Positions 1 to 11,281 of a stretch of 64,000 nucleotides of DNA are shown here, piece by piece. The stretch comes from an uncultured Bartonella sp. (GTDB lineage Bacteria; Pseudomonadota; Alphaproteobacteria; Rhizobiales; Rhizobiaceae), in assembly GCF_946479275.1 (NCBI RefSeq), contig NZ_CAMLFE010000001.1:1-64000 (forward strand). The letters run 5' to 3'. Within the stretch, counting starts at the first letter, position 1. Every line of letters starts with the position of its first letter. The notes beneath the pieces were generated by a model. It did no database searches, was not told the origin of the DNA, and was given only the letters and a program-made list of their open reading frames with translations. Both the position numbers and the translations under genes were made by a program.

Positions 1-2
1 CA

Positions 3-464
3 CTTGGTGGCGGCCTTATCGGCAATTATATGGACCGTCAGGAAGCCGAGCTTCGTCAACAGCTTCAAGGCACAGGCGTTTCTGTTACACGATATGGCGA
101 TCAGATTCGCCTGAATATGCCCGGCAATATTACCTTCAACACCGATCAGGATTCGGTCAAAGGACAATTCTATCCGGTTTTGAATTCTGTTGCCGTTGTA
201 CTGAAAAAATATAACAAATCCTTGGTCGATGTTTTCGGTTTCACCGATTCTACAGGAAGTCTTGAACATAATCAGGATCTATCACAAAGGCGTGCACTTT
301 CGGTTGCCAATTATCTTAACAGTCAAGGCATCGATGGGCGGCGTTTGGCTGTCCAAGGCTATGGTCCTTCCAATCCGATTGCCTCCAATGATACCGTGGA
401 AGGCCGTTCGCAGAACCGCCGTGTAGAAATCCAGATTGCACCGTTGCGTCAGGACGGCTATTGA
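3..464 (+). CDS. OmpA-family outer membrane (lipo)protein, C-terminal part; 5' end lies before the window
   Basis: Frame is open from base 3 (LGGGLIGNYMDRQ..., glycine-zipper end) into an OmpA/peptidoglycan-binding domain (VFGFTDSTGS..., LSQRRALSVANYL..., GPSNPIASNDTVEGRSQNRRVEI). Confidence 0.9.
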   Translation, partial: LGGGLIGNYMDRQEAELRQQLQGTGVSVTRYGDQIRLNMPGNITFNTDQDSVKGQFYPVLNSVAVVLKKYNKSLVDVFGFTDSTGSLEHNQDLSQRRALSVANYLNSQGIDGRRLAVQGYGPSNPIASNDTVEGRSQNRRVEIQIAPLRQDGY

Positions 465-493
465 TTTTTCGTGAATTAAAAATTTGTTTTTCT

Positions 494-524
494 AAAACCG
501 CCGATCGGATCGGCGGTTTTATTT
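494..524 (+). terminator. Rho-independent terminator after the OmpA-family gene
   Basis: aaaaccgccgatc-g-gatcggcggtttt, perfect 13-bp inverted repeat ending in a T-rich tract. Confidence 0.8.
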
Positions 525-614
525 TATATGGTTTTTCCATAAGCAATTAGAACATTGATAGAACAAAATTATATAATCAAACAAAAACAATATGTTATAT
601 AGCTTGTCAAAAGA

Positions 615-629
615 GAACAAATAGTGTAC
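615..629 (+). promoter_or_regulatory. Probable LexA/SOS box upstream of recA (one mismatch)
   Basis: GAAC-aaatagt-GTAC; the alphaproteobacterial SOS box consensus is GAAC-N7-GAAC. It lies ~60 bp before the recA ATG. Confidence 0.55.
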
Positions 630-689
630 AAATGAACTATCAAATAAATGAACGCTCTGGCTTCATATGTTAGAAAAGGTTAGTGTAAG

Positions 690-1772
690 ATGTCACAAAA
701 TACATTGCGACTCGTTGAGGATAAAACAGTGGATAAATCAAAAGCTCTGGATGCCGCACTATCCCAGATTGAACGTTCGTTTGGCAAAGGCTCTATTATG
801 CGCCTTGGCGATAATAAACATATTGTCGAAATCGAAACAATTCCGACAGGTTCGTTGTCGTTGGATATTGCGCTTGGAGTAGGGGGACTTCCCAAAGGTC
901 GTATCGTAGAAATTTATGGGCCTGAAAGTTCCGGTAAAACAACTTTGGCTCTTCATACAATTGCTGAAGCACAAAAACGTGGCGGCATTTGCGCTTTTAT
1001 TGATGCCGAACATGCGCTTGACCCGGTTTATGCCCGCAAACTTGGTGTCGATATTGAAAACCTTCTCATTTCGCAGCCGGATACGGGCGAACAAGCTCTG
1101 GAAATCACGGATACGTTGGTTCGTTCCGGTGCAGTTGATGTTCTTGTCGTCGATTCTGTTGCAGCACTTACGCCACGCGCTGAAATCGAAGGCGAGATGG
1201 GGGATTCGCTTCCCGGCTTACAAGCACGGTTAATGAGTCAGGCATTACGCAAATTGACTGCTTCCATTTCACGTTCGAATTGCATGGTTATTTTTATCAA
1301 CCAGATTCGTATGAAGATCGGTGTTATGTTCGGTTCGCCCGAGACGACAACGGGTGGGAATGCATTAAAATTCTACTCCTCTGTTCGCTTGGACATCCGT
1401 CGTATCGGTTCAATCAAAGACCGTGATGAGGTCGTTGGTAATCAGACACGCGTCAAGGTTGTCAAAAACAAGCTTGCTCCTCCATTCAAGCAGGTTGAAT
1501 TCGATATTATGTATGGCGAAGGTATCTCGAAGCTCGGTGAACTTATCGATCTTGGTGTCAAGGTTGGTATTGTCGAGAAGTCCGGTGCGTGGTTCTCTTA
1601 TAATTCCCAGCGTTTGGGGCAGGGACGTGAAAATGCCAAACAGTTTCTTCGCGATAACAAGGAAGTGGCTGACGAAATCGAGGCAGCTTTACGTCAAAAT
1701 GCCGGTCTCATTGCAACGGAACTACTGGAAAATGGCGGTCCGGAAGCTGATGATGAGAGTGCAGCAGGCTGA
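690..1772 (+). CDS. recA: Recombinase RecA
   Basis: Full-length RecA with Walker [10 protein letters not shown] and [44 protein letters not shown]. Confidence 0.98.
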   Translation: MSQNTLRLVEDKTVDKSKALDAALSQIERSFGKGSIMRLGDNKHIVEIETIPTGSLSLDIALGVGGLPKGRIVEIYGPESSGKTTLALHTIAEAQKRGGICAFIDAEHALDPVYARKLGVDIENLLISQPDTGEQALEITDTLVRSGAVDVLVVDSVAALTPRAEIEGEMGDSLPGLQARLMSQALRKLTASISRSNCMVIFINQIRMKIGVMFGSPETTTGGNALKFYSSVRLDIRRIGSIKDRDEVVGNQTRVKVVKNKLAPPFKQVEFDIMYGEGISKLGELIDLGVKVGIVEKSGAWFSYNSQRLGQGRENAKQFLRDNKEVADEIEAALRQNAGLIATELLENGGPEADDESAAG

Positions 1773-1895
1773 TCCGGTTTCAATAATACCGGCTAAGATA
1801 AGTTAGAAGATTTCAAGTTCTAAATCTTGTCTATATCAACCTGAGAACGTCGAAGAAATTGTGATTTCGGGATATGTGCTTATGATTGAATGAAG

Positions 1896-1926
1896 GGCGG
1901 TGGCCGGAAGGTTGCCGCCTTTTTTT
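1896..1926 (+). terminator. Rho-independent terminator downstream of recA
   Basis: ggcggtggcc-ggaa-ggttgccgcc followed by T7 (10-bp stem including G-U pairs). Confidence 0.75.
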
Positions 1927-3008
1927 GATTGTTCTGTTAGCATTTATGAATAATGCGGTTAGCATTGAACATGAACATTTTTCGACAGTTTCCGGATTTT
2001 ATGAGGGATCGAATAAAACATGCAGGAAAAGTGTTTATTTGGGAGCGGGAAGGTATTGTCTTGTCGAAATCACATCCGTTTTGTGTTATCGAAATCATAC
2101 CTGCTTTGCGATGATTGTGTGTGACAACTCACTTTTTCACGAAGGTTCTTCCTAAGTCATTGGCAAAACGTTATCAAAAATCGATGTATGGCACGTTGGA
2201 CTTTTAAGATGAATGAAAGAACGGGGGTTTATGTCGTTATAAGTGAGAAACCTAAACTTTTTGCCTCCATCTTGATGAACTAATTCAGAACATCGGACTG
2301 AACGGATGAAAAAGTTGGTTTTTCGAACTCTATTGTTCGTTATTGCTAATGGTTGTCGTGGTCTTGGCATCCCAAAAAGTTGTCACGGAATAGGCGATAA
2401 AAGTTCATATTCTATGGATTAACAGGCGGCTGAATCGGGCAATTGATTGATTTGTTGGCGACAATTTCAAAAAAAGTGGATTAGATTTTATCGGATGCGG
2501 TTCTCTGTTGATTGCGGTGTCAAATAAAGTGGAGGAAAAACATCGGACCGGCTGCGAGCAAATTGAAGAATAACCGGTTTAACATCATGAAATATCGCAA
2601 AAAGTCGAAAAATTTTCTGTGGTGCGATTCATCGAACATGTTTTGTGTAACATATTGCAATCGAAAATTTTGTTGGAAAAGCGTCGTCATTAGAAAATCG
2701 GATAAAAGATAGCCATTGAATTAAGCAGTAAAAAGCAGGGTGGAAAATCGCATTCGTCACCGCCCATTAAAGGCGATCAAACGATGTTTGAATAAGCGCG
2801 ATTTTTTTAAGCTGATGGCCTATGTTTCCAATGTTTGTTGTTGATGCGCTGTGCTTAGCTATAAAAGCACCCGATTTAGAATTCACATTGCGGGATCGGC
2901 GTGAAAAAGTGGTTTCCAGATTGACGAATATGCTCTAAAAGGCAGTCAATATATTTTTAAAAATCCGGCGGGCAGGATTAAGCTCAGCGGCGAGTACAGG
3001 TGTCAGTT

Positions 3009-5675
3009 ATGAATAGTGTTAACGAGATCCGGTCAACATTTCTGGATTATTTCCACAGAAACGGGCATGAAATTGTCCCATCCAGTCCGCTGGTTCCGAG
3101 AAATGATCCGACCTTGATGTTTACCAATGCGGGAATGGTACAGTTCAAGAATGTGTTTACCGGCCTTGAACAACGGCCCTATAAAAGAGCAACGACAGCG
3201 CAAAAATGCGTTCGCGCCGGCGGTAAGCATAACGACCTTGACAATGTGGGCTATACAGCTCGCCACCATACATTTTTCGAGATGCTCGGTAACTTCTCTT
3301 TTGGCGATTATTTCAAAGAACAGGCCATTTATTTTGCCTGGAATTTGCTTACCAAAGAATTCTGTCTGCCAAAAGAAAAGCTGCTTGTTACTGTCTATCA
3401 TGAAGATGATGCGGCAGCCGAGTTATGGAAGAAAATAGCCGGACTATCGGATGACAAAATTATCCGGATTTCAACCAATGACAATTTCTGGGCTATGGGT
3501 GACACAGGTCCTTGCGGGCCATGTTCGGAAATATTCTATGACCATGGCGATAAAATCTGGGGCGGCGTGCCTGGAAGCGCCGAGGAAGATGGTGATCGTT
3601 ATATTGAAATCTGGAACCTTGTTTTCATGCAATATGATCAGGTTACAAAGGATCAGCGTAATGATCTTCCGAGGCCGTCCATTGATACAGGCATGGGGCT
3701 TGAACGTATTGCTGCGGTTTTGCAGGGTGTTCATGATAATTATGATATTGACCTCTTCAAGACATTGATCCGCGCTTCCGAGGAAGCAACCGGCGTCAAG
3801 GCGGAGGGAGAATTTGTTGCAAGTCACCGTGTGATAGCCGATCATCTTCGTTCATCCGCTTTTTTGATTGCCGATGGCGTTTTGCCTTCCAATGAAGGTC
3901 GCGGTTATGTATTGCGCCGCATTATGCGTCGCGCCATGCGCCATGCCGAGCTGCTTGGAGCCAAAGAACCCTTGATGTGGCGCCTGTTGCCGACCTTGAT
4001 ACGTGAAATGGGACAGGCCTATCCCGAACTCATCCGCGCTGAAGCGTTGATTTCGGAAACGTTGCGTTTGGAAGAAACGCGCTTCCGCAAGACTTTGGAA
4101 CGCGGTCTTACCCTTTTGAACGAGGCAAGCCACAATCTGAAATCGGGCGATCATCTTGATGGCGAAACAGCATTCAAACTTTATGATACCTATGGGTTCC
4201 CGCTTGATCTTACGCAGGATGCGCTTCGTCGCCGCAATATAACGGTTGATGTTGAGGCTTTCGACAAGGCAATGGAACGTCAGAAAGCTGAGGCTCGTGC
4301 CAATTGGGCGGGTTCTGGAGAAGAGGCAACCGAAACCGTCTGGTTTGCCGTTCGCGATCGCGTCGGCTCAACCGAATTTCTTGGCTATGAGACAGAAAAA
4401 GCCGAAGCAGTGATTACTGCAATTGTGAAAGATGGCAAAATTGTCGATGGTCTGAAGGAAGGTGAACAAGGCGCGTTGATCGTCAATCAGACACCTTTTT
4501 ACGGTGAATCCGGTGGTCAGGTGGGCGATACCGGCGTAATTGCCGGCGAAAAGTTCTCCTTTAACGTCACAGACACACAGAAAAAGGCAAATGGTGTTTT
4601 TGTCCATATCGGTGTTGCCAAAAACGGTTCGATCAAGACCGGCGATGTTGTCGAGCTTGATGTTGACGTAAAGAGGCGTCGTAAAATCCGTGCCAACCAT
4701 TCGGCAACGCACCTTTTACACGAGGCTTTACGCGAAACATTGGGTACCCATGTTGCCCAGAAAGGGTCGTTGGTAACACCGGAACGCCTGCGTTTTGACT
4801 TCTCGCATCCGAAACCGATGACAGCGGAAGAAATCAAACAGGTTGAAGATTTGGCAAATGAAATTGTTTTGCAAAACAGCCCTGTTACAACCCGTCTTAT
4901 GAGCGTTGACGATGCCATTGCCGAAGGTGCAATGGCCTTGTTCGGCGAAAAATATGGTGATGAAGTTCGTGTTGTTTCTATGGGGCAACGGGTTGACCCG
5001 ACAAAAGTTGGAAACCGCGCCTGGTCGCTTGAACTTTGCGGTGGCACCCACGTCAAACGTACCGGTGATATCGGGCTAATCCGCATTGTATCGGAAAGCG
5101 CAGTTGCCGCCGGTGTTCGTCGTATTGAAGCGCTGACAGGCGATGCCGCCCGCCATTATCTTGATGGTCAGGATCAACGTGTTCACGAAATAGCCAACGC
5201 ATTGAAGACAACGCCTCAGGAAGCACTGGAACGTGTCCATGTGCTTGTTGAAGAACGCCGCAAGCTAGAAAAAGAGTTGAATGAGGCAAGAAAGCAATTG
5301 GCCTTGTCCGGTGGAGCAAATGATCACGGCGAAGCCGATGTTGAACAGATAGAAGGACTAGCCTTTATGGGGCGCGTTGTTCACGGTATCGCACCCAAGG
5401 ATTTGAAGCCACTTGCCGATGCCGGTAAAAACAAGATTGGTAGTGGTGTTGTTGCCTTCATCGGTGTTTCGGAAGATGGCAAGGCGAGTGCTGTAGTCGG
5501 TGTTACCGATGATTTGACAAAACGGTTCAATGCTGTCGAACTTGTCAAGGCATTGTCGGAAGTTCTGGGCGGTAAAGGCGGTGGCGGCCGTCCGGATATG
5601 GCCCAAGCTGGTGGACCGGATGGCAACAAGGCAGATGACGCCATGAAAGCCTTGAGAGAAAAATTACAGAAATAA
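3009..5675 (+). CDS. alaS: Alanine--tRNA ligase
   Basis: [52 protein letters not shown]...; [14 protein letters not shown]-terminal [16 protein letters not shown]. The ORF track starts at GTG 3000; ATG 3009 is preferred by family N-terminus. Confidence 0.97.
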   Translation: MNSVNEIRSTFLDYFHRNGHEIVPSSPLVPRNDPTLMFTNAGMVQFKNVFTGLEQRPYKRATTAQKCVRAGGKHNDLDNVGYTARHHTFFEMLGNFSFGDYFKEQAIYFAWNLLTKEFCLPKEKLLVTVYHEDDAAAELWKKIAGLSDDKIIRISTNDNFWAMGDTGPCGPCSEIFYDHGDKIWGGVPGSAEEDGDRYIEIWNLVFMQYDQVTKDQRNDLPRPSIDTGMGLERIAAVLQGVHDNYDIDLFKTLIRASEEATGVKAEGEFVASHRVIADHLRSSAFLIADGVLPSNEGRGYVLRRIMRRAMRHAELLGAKEPLMWRLLPTLIREMGQAYPELIRAEALISETLRLEETRFRKTLERGLTLLNEASHNLKSGDHLDGETAFKLYDTYGFPLDLTQDALRRRNITVDVEAFDKAMERQKAEARANWAGSGEEATETVWFAVRDRVGSTEFLGYETEKAEAVITAIVKDGKIVDGLKEGEQGALIVNQTPFYGESGGQVGDTGVIAGEKFSFNVTDTQKKANGVFVHIGVAKNGSIKTGDVVELDVDVKRRRKIRANHSATHLLHEALRETLGTHVAQKGSLVTPERLRFDFSHPKPMTAEEIKQVEDLANEIVLQNSPVTTRLMSVDDAIAEGAMALFGEKYGDEVRVVSMGQRVDPTKVGNRAWSLELCGGTHVKRTGDIGLIRIVSESAVAAGVRRIEALTGDAARHYLDGQDQRVHEIANALKTTPQEALERVHVLVEERRKLEKELNEARKQLALSGGANDHGEADVEQIEGLAFMGRVVHGIAPKDLKPLADAGKNKIGSGVVAFIGVSEDGKASAVVGVTDDLTKRFNAVELVKALSEVLGGKGGGGRPDMAQAGGPDGNKADDAMKALREKLQK

Positions 5676-5686
5676 TTGCTGTAAAG

Positions 5687-5710
5687 AGCGGGCACTAGCC
5701 CGCTTTTTTA
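5687..5710 (+). terminator. Rho-independent terminator downstream of alaS
   Basis: agcgggc-acta-gcccgct followed by a T-run. Confidence 0.85.
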
Positions 5711-5940
5711 TTGTCTTATAGGCTTGTGATTTTGTTGTATTGCCCGTCTTCTTTGCCGCTATTCAATCAAGGCGATAGAGACGTTTGACTCCGCTGTCAT
5801 TTTCGGACATCACGCCATTTGAATGAAATCGCGGCGCTGTAGAAAATTCGCATCGTAAGGTAATCGTGCCAATCTGGGATGATCAACGTGGTCTTCGAGA
5901 GCAAGGCGCACGGGTGGTTTTAGGCCTATTCAAGGGAATA

Positions 5941-5964
5941 TTTTAAGCCATGCATGGCTTAAAA
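5941..5964. repeat. Perfect 24-nt palindrome in the alaS/ndvA intergenic region
   Basis: ttttaagccatgcatggcttaaaa equals its own reverse complement. Confidence 0.9.
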
Positions 5965-6710
5965 ATCCTATTTTAGCAAACAATTATGCGGGATTTTCAA
6001 AGGTCGAAACATTGTGCGACCGATGATGGTTCATTCATCGTTTTTACCGGATTTGCGTAGAGTAATGAATGGTCATGACGGGTTTTGAACAATGAGTTAT
6101 GAAACGTTCAATCACACCTATTATGCTTGTTATTCGCGACAAGGTGCACGCCTTTGAAGAGCCATTGGTGTCGTTAAAATGGAATAACTGGCAAGCTATA
6201 TTTTTTAACCGCGGGCATTCATTTGCCATTCAGGAATTACCAGATCGGGAGAATGTTTTTTCATTAACACTAGGAGGAAGGTGGCTAACCGGTTCATGAT
6301 GTGTGGAATATTGCTACCTTCACAAAGTGAAATTGCGTTTCTCGGCTATATTATTGCAGGTTAATGTTGAGTGAAAAATGGAAAATGGGTTTTCAAAGTG
6401 CAAGAACAGAAAACGTATATTTTGGGCAATACCGTTGCGTCGAGCTGGCAATAATGGCTGCTCGTGAATGCAATAGGATTATATTTGCTAAAAAAATTGC
6501 CTTTTTCGCTCACGCGTTCATTCTATTCCGGTTCAACACACTTAATTTCCGTATAAAGCATAAAGCGTTTTTCTCGCAGCGACAGCACAAGACGAGCGAA
6601 AGCTCCAAATTCATTGAATAGTTATTACTGTAAAACTAGCCAATCCGGTGATCTCCAGCTACTGTCGACGAAGATTTTAATGCTCAAATCTATGGTAAAA
6701 TTGGTTAAAG

Positions 6711-8540
6711 TTATGATGGTTGCTGAACCTGAACAGCATTGTCACGGTTAAGAGCATGAGGTGAATGGTCAATCGTTAAGCCACCCGCTTTAAGAAGAGC
6801 AGTAAAGCGCCCGCCTTTTTCAGCAAGTTCATCAAAACTTCCCTGTTCGACAATATGACCATGATCCATAAATAATACCAGATCCGCATTGCGCACCGTC
6901 GAGAGTCGATGGGCGATGATGATTGTTGTGCGGTTGCGGCTTACTGTGTCAATTGCTTCCTTGACGCGTGCTTCTGTTTCGACGTCCAGCGCACTTGTTG
7001 CTTCATCAAGCACGAAAATAGGAGAGTTTTTCAGCACGGCCCGTGCAATTGCAAGCCTTTGCCGTTCGCCACCGGAAAGGAGCGACCCGCGTTCTCCAAC
7101 GCGTGTGTCATAGCCGTTGGTCTTCGCATGAATGAAATCATTGGCAGCAGCAATCTTTGCTGCTTCATATATCTCTTCATCAGAGGCATCAGGGCGACCG
7201 ATGCTGATGTTTTCTTTGATTGTGCGGTTAAATAGCCCGGAATCTTGGAATACCGTTGCCATGGCATGACGAAGAGACGCACGGTTGACTGTTCTTGTAT
7301 CGACACCATCAATCGTTATCACACCGCTTTCCGGATCGTAGATACGTTGCAACAGATTGATCAATGTTGTTTTACCGGCTCCGGTAGGCCCGACAATTGC
7401 GGCGGTCTGTCCGGGTTTGATTTCAAAAGTGATGTCATAGACACCCTGCAGCGTGTTCGAAAATTCATGGGTGACATGGTCAAAACGGATGTCGCCTTTG
7501 ACGTTAGTCAATGAGGGGAGGCCTTTAGGTTCAGCTGCCGCAACAGTCGAATCCATCATGTCATAAAATGCGTCGAGTTTAGCCCGATTGGAACCGATGA
7601 GATTGATGAAATTGCTAATCTGGTCAAGTTGACCGATCATCATTTGTGAAAAGAAAACAAAGGCAACAACATCACCAATATTGAGGATGCCTTTGGAAAC
7701 CAGATAGGCGCCAAGAACAATGACGACGATGACTGTGATTGTCGAGGCCATACGGTTAAGGCCGGCGGCCAAGGCCCACCAGTTCAAAACCGGATATTGC
7801 GCCTTGAGTACGTTTTGTGCATTCTGCTTGACACGTTCGCTTTCTTCATCACCCCGATTGTAGCTTTGTACAACCGAGACATTGGAGATTGAATCTGTGA
7901 CATGCTCGAACAAAGCAAGATGATATTTTTCAACTGATTCCTGACCCGTTTTGGTCTTTGTCATGACGAGACGGGCAATCATGATATAGATAATGCCAAG
8001 CGAAATCAGAACGATGGACAGGCGGTAATCGGTCCAGATTGCAACACTTAACAGAATTATAAGCTGAATCATTGAAGCAAGATGTTGGCGCATGAATTCG
8101 AGCCACATCGTGAACATGGATTCGCAAGCCCGAAGCATTGTGTGAAGTGCGTTGGAGGTGCCGATTTTCTGGTGCCATGCGAGCGGCATATTGATAATGC
8201 GCTGGTAAGATTCAGCCAATACCCCCAAGCGTCTGCGATGTGCCAGACGATCGGCCCCTCTGTCGACCATTACGGTTGCGACGATGGAAAACATACCAAG
8301 TGCCGTCCACAATGCGAGATAAGGAATAACGGCTGTGAATGTATCGCCAGCCGAAAAGGCAGTGCCGCTTGATACTGCTTGCGCGGTCAAAGACAGTTCA
8401 TCAATTATCCAGCCGAAAATTTTCGGTATGAAAACCTGCACAGCCGCCATAGCAATGTTGGCTGCACAAATGATGATGACCGTTTTCTTTTCTGTCATCA
8501 AATAGCTGACTGCGCGCGTATAAGTTTTAAAAAGCGACAA
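6711..8540 (-). CDS. ndvA: ABC exporter, permease plus ATPase, NdvA/ChvA-type (cyclic beta-1,2-glucan) family
   Basis: 609 aa; RGADRLAHRRRLGVLAESYQRIINMPLAWHQKIGTSNALHTMLRA..., Walker A GPTGAGKT, LLSGGERQRLAIARA, VLDEATSALD; closely resembles remembered Brucella/rhizobial NdvA sequences. Confidence 0.85.
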   Translation of the reverse strand: MSLFKTYTRAVSYLMTEKKTVIIICAANIAMAAVQVFIPKIFGWIIDELSLTAQAVSSGTAFSAGDTFTAVIPYLALWTALGMFSIVATVMVDRGADRLAHRRRLGVLAESYQRIINMPLAWHQKIGTSNALHTMLRACESMFTMWLEFMRQHLASMIQLIILLSVAIWTDYRLSIVLISLGIIYIMIARLVMTKTKTGQESVEKYHLALFEHVTDSISNVSVVQSYNRGDEESERVKQNAQNVLKAQYPVLNWWALAAGLNRMASTITVIVVIVLGAYLVSKGILNIGDVVAFVFFSQMMIGQLDQISNFINLIGSNRAKLDAFYDMMDSTVAAAEPKGLPSLTNVKGDIRFDHVTHEFSNTLQGVYDITFEIKPGQTAAIVGPTGAGKTTLINLLQRIYDPESGVITIDGVDTRTVNRASLRHAMATVFQDSGLFNRTIKENISIGRPDASDEEIYEAAKIAAANDFIHAKTNGYDTRVGERGSLLSGGERQRLAIARAVLKNSPIFVLDEATSALDVETEARVKEAIDTVSRNRTTIIIAHRLSTVRNADLVLFMDHGHIVEQGSFDELAEKGGRFTALLKAGGLTIDHSPHALNRDNAVQVQQPS

Positions 8541-8750
8541 GCTTATACCTCCAATGACACCTTGTCCCCATGGTTGTCCGTTTTAAAATCAGTTCAACTG
8601 TTTATAATGTTTATTTAATGTGCGCTACTGTTCAATTTACGATCAGCAAAACCACTTTTAACAACACGATGTAACCGAGTGTGATCGTGACGATAAATCA
8701 TGTCGCTATTGTCGTTCGATGATGCTAGAGAAAACACCAAGGAGATGACG

Positions 8751-9734
8751 ATGGCCGGTGTTGAAATAAAAAAAGTTGATGAAGATGAAAACGGTATGCG
8801 CGTTGACCGCTGGTTCAAGGTTCATTATCCGGGACTGGGGTTTGGTTACCTGCAAAAACTTTTGCGTTCCGGGCAAATTCGTGTTGAAGGGGGCAGGGTA
8901 AAGTCTGACACGAGATTGCAAATCGGGCAATCGGTGCGCGTGCCGCCTCTACCTGTTGATGAAAAAGGCGCAGTACCTCTAACAGGCAAAACCATTCGCG
9001 GGCAGGATGATGGTGACGTTTTGAAGCAGATGCTTCTTTACGAAGACAAGAAGCTTTATGTGTTTAATAAGCCTGCCGGTCTTGCTGTTCAGGGTGGCTC
9101 GGGTGTTACCCGTCATGTCGACGGCATGCTTGAAGCCTGGCGCAATCAAAAAGGTGAAAAGCCGCGCCTTGTCCATCGGCTTGATCGCGATACGTCGGGT
9201 GTTCTCGTTGTTGCAAAAACACGCTCGGCAGCGCAGGCTTTGGCAGCGGCATTCCGTGCTCGTGAAACCAAAAAGACCTATTGGGCCATTGTAAGAGGTG
9301 TTCCCAAAAAACGCGAAGACAAGATTTCAACATGGCTTGTTAAGGAATCCACCCCTGACGGCGATAAAATGCGTGTATGCCCGCATGGTGAACCGGATTC
9401 AGATCATGCTGTTTCGCACTACCGTGTTATAGACACGCGCGGGCAGATTTTGTCGTGGCTTGAAATGGAACCTTACACCGGACGCACGCATCAATTGCGT
9501 GTTCACGCGGCCTATATCGGCCATCCGATTATTGGCGACCCCAAATATTTTTATGCAGATCAGAACTGGGAACTGCCGGGCGGAATCCAGAATCGTCTTC
9601 ATCTCCATGCTCGCCGGATAAGAATTCCCAATCCTTCCGGAGGAATATTGGATGTGACAGCTCCTCTTCCGCCCCATATGGTGCAAACTTTTAACCTTCT
9701 TGCGTTTGATGAAAGTGACGGAGATCAAGATTGA
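8751..9734 (+). CDS. RluA-family 23S rRNA pseudouridine synthase (RluC-like)
   Basis: S4-like N-terminus and catalytic motif PRLVHRLDRDTSGVLVVAKT; YTGRTHQLRVHAAYIGHPIIGDPKY. RBS aaggag precedes ATG 8751 (ORF track opens at 8700). Confidence 0.92.
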   Translation: MAGVEIKKVDEDENGMRVDRWFKVHYPGLGFGYLQKLLRSGQIRVEGGRVKSDTRLQIGQSVRVPPLPVDEKGAVPLTGKTIRGQDDGDVLKQMLLYEDKKLYVFNKPAGLAVQGGSGVTRHVDGMLEAWRNQKGEKPRLVHRLDRDTSGVLVVAKTRSAAQALAAAFRARETKKTYWAIVRGVPKKREDKISTWLVKESTPDGDKMRVCPHGEPDSDHAVSHYRVIDTRGQILSWLEMEPYTGRTHQLRVHAAYIGHPIIGDPKYFYADQNWELPGGIQNRLHLHARRIRIPNPSGGILDVTAPLPPHMVQTFNLLAFDESDGDQD

Positions 9735-10408
9735 CCGACAAGCCGCTTCGCCTAGCGCTTTTTGATTGTGATGGAACACTGGTTGATAGTGCCTTTGCCA
9801 TTCAACGGGCAATGGTTCAAGTGTTTGAAAAATTTTCCTATAAACAACCCGATCTTGACGAGACAAAACTTGTCATCGGCCTATCGCTTGATCGTGCAAT
9901 TGCCCGTCTTTTAGGTCGTCCCGTTGATGATGAAATTCTGGAAATGGTGACAGCTTATAAACAGATTTTCGCAAAAAACAGAGGTGATATTTCTTTTACC
10001 GAACCGCTTTTTCCGGGAATTCTAGCAATGCTGACAGCGCTTGAAAGTAAGGATGATGTTCTTTTAGGCGTTGTCACCGGAAAGTCCAGATTCGGAATTG
10101 ACAAAATACTGGAAGCCTACAAGCTCCATTGCTTTATTACTATCAAAACGGCTGACGAATGCCCGTCAAAGCCTGATCCTTCAATGGTTATAGAAAGTTG
10201 TAAACAAACCGGTGTGTTTCCCGAAAATACTTATGTCATCGGGGATTCCATTTTTGATATGCAAATGGCCAAGCTTGCGCATGCCAAAGCTATCGGCGTT
10301 TTCTGGGGCTATAATACGCCGGAGGCATTGAAAGAAGCCGGCGCAGATGAACTGGTAAAAGAGCCGAAAGACATAATTCCGATTTTGGAAAGTGATAACA
10401 ATGCGTGA
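9731..10408 (+). CDS. HAD-family hydrolase (phosphoglycolate phosphatase-like)
   Basis: LALFDCDGTLVDSAFAIQ, GVVTGKSRFGIDKIL, KPDPSMV, YVIGDSIFDMQMAKLAHAKAIGVFWG. TTG start overlaps the upstream stop. Confidence 0.88.
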   Translation: MTDKPLRLALFDCDGTLVDSAFAIQRAMVQVFEKFSYKQPDLDETKLVIGLSLDRAIARLLGRPVDDEILEMVTAYKQIFAKNRGDISFTEPLFPGILAMLTALESKDDVLLGVVTGKSRFGIDKILEAYKLHCFITIKTADECPSKPDPSMVIESCKQTGVFPENTYVIGDSIFDMQMAKLAHAKAIGVFWGYNTPEALKEAGADELVKEPKDIIPILESDNNA

Positions 10409-11189
10409 ATTTCTGCAAGAGTTAAACGACGAGGCTGAAAAAGCTGATCCGGTAAAACAGGCTCAGCTTCTGTCAAAACGCGAATTACCAAAGCGGTTTT
10501 ATAAAGAAGCGTCCGTCAAGGACGAGGGCGGGGAATTTTCTGTTGTTCTTGATGGGAAAACAGTCAAAACGCCGGCACGTAATAAACTTGTTTTGCCCAA
10601 TAGAGCGTTGGCCGAAATGGTGGCGCACGAATTCAATTCTCAACAACAGACAATTGATCCGGCAAAAATGCCGGTAACACGCCTTGTCAATTCAATCCTC
10701 GATGGCGTTGTCGATAATATGGATGTTGTGCGGCAGGATATTATCGAATTCGTAGGTAACGATATGCTGTTTTATCGTGCAGATTCACCCAAAGAATTGG
10801 CCGAAAGGCAGCATCGCCATTGGGACCCCATCCTTGAATGGATTCGTAACGATTATGGTGCACGTTTCATGCTGACAGAAGGGGTGATGTTTGTAAAACA
10901 GCCTGACGATTCGATTTCGGCAATAGAAGAAGCTCTTGAAGCAATAGAATCCCCTTATGTGCTGGCAGCCTTGCATTCCATCACCACACTTTGTGGATCG
11001 GCACTGCTTGCGCTCGCGGTATGGAAAGGAAAAATAAGCCTGCCGGAAGCGTGGAGCCTCGCCCATCTTGATGAAGACTGGACAATTGAACATTGGGGTG
11101 AAGATGCCGAAGCTAAGGCAAAACGCGCTTATCATCAGGCTGAATATGAAGCCGCTGCCGCTACCATCGCGGCCATTGAAAATCGATAA
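10401..11189 (+). CDS. ATP12-family F1-ATPase assembly chaperone
   Basis: RFYKEASVKDEGGEFSVVLDGKTVKTPARNKLVLPNRALAEMVAHEFNSQQQTIDPAKMPVTRLVNS...; ATG 10401 chosen over GTG 10392. Confidence 0.92.
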   Translation: MREFLQELNDEAEKADPVKQAQLLSKRELPKRFYKEASVKDEGGEFSVVLDGKTVKTPARNKLVLPNRALAEMVAHEFNSQQQTIDPAKMPVTRLVNSILDGVVDNMDVVRQDIIEFVGNDMLFYRADSPKELAERQHRHWDPILEWIRNDYGARFMLTEGVMFVKQPDDSISAIEEALEAIESPYVLAALHSITTLCGSALLALAVWKGKISLPEAWSLAHLDEDWTIEHWGEDAEAKAKRAYHQAEYEAAAATIAAIENR

Positions 11190-11281
11190 ATTTCCTCAAG
11201 TTTTGATTGATGGTCATTGCTTCTTTTAAAAAACACGCTAGCTTAACTGTGCGGGTTTGTTTTACCAAGGAGTGAAGCTCA

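Noticed and set aside
4517-5086. 189-aa minus-strand ORF inside alaS
   Set aside because: Antisense shadow of a strongly conserved coding frame; no RBS or family features.
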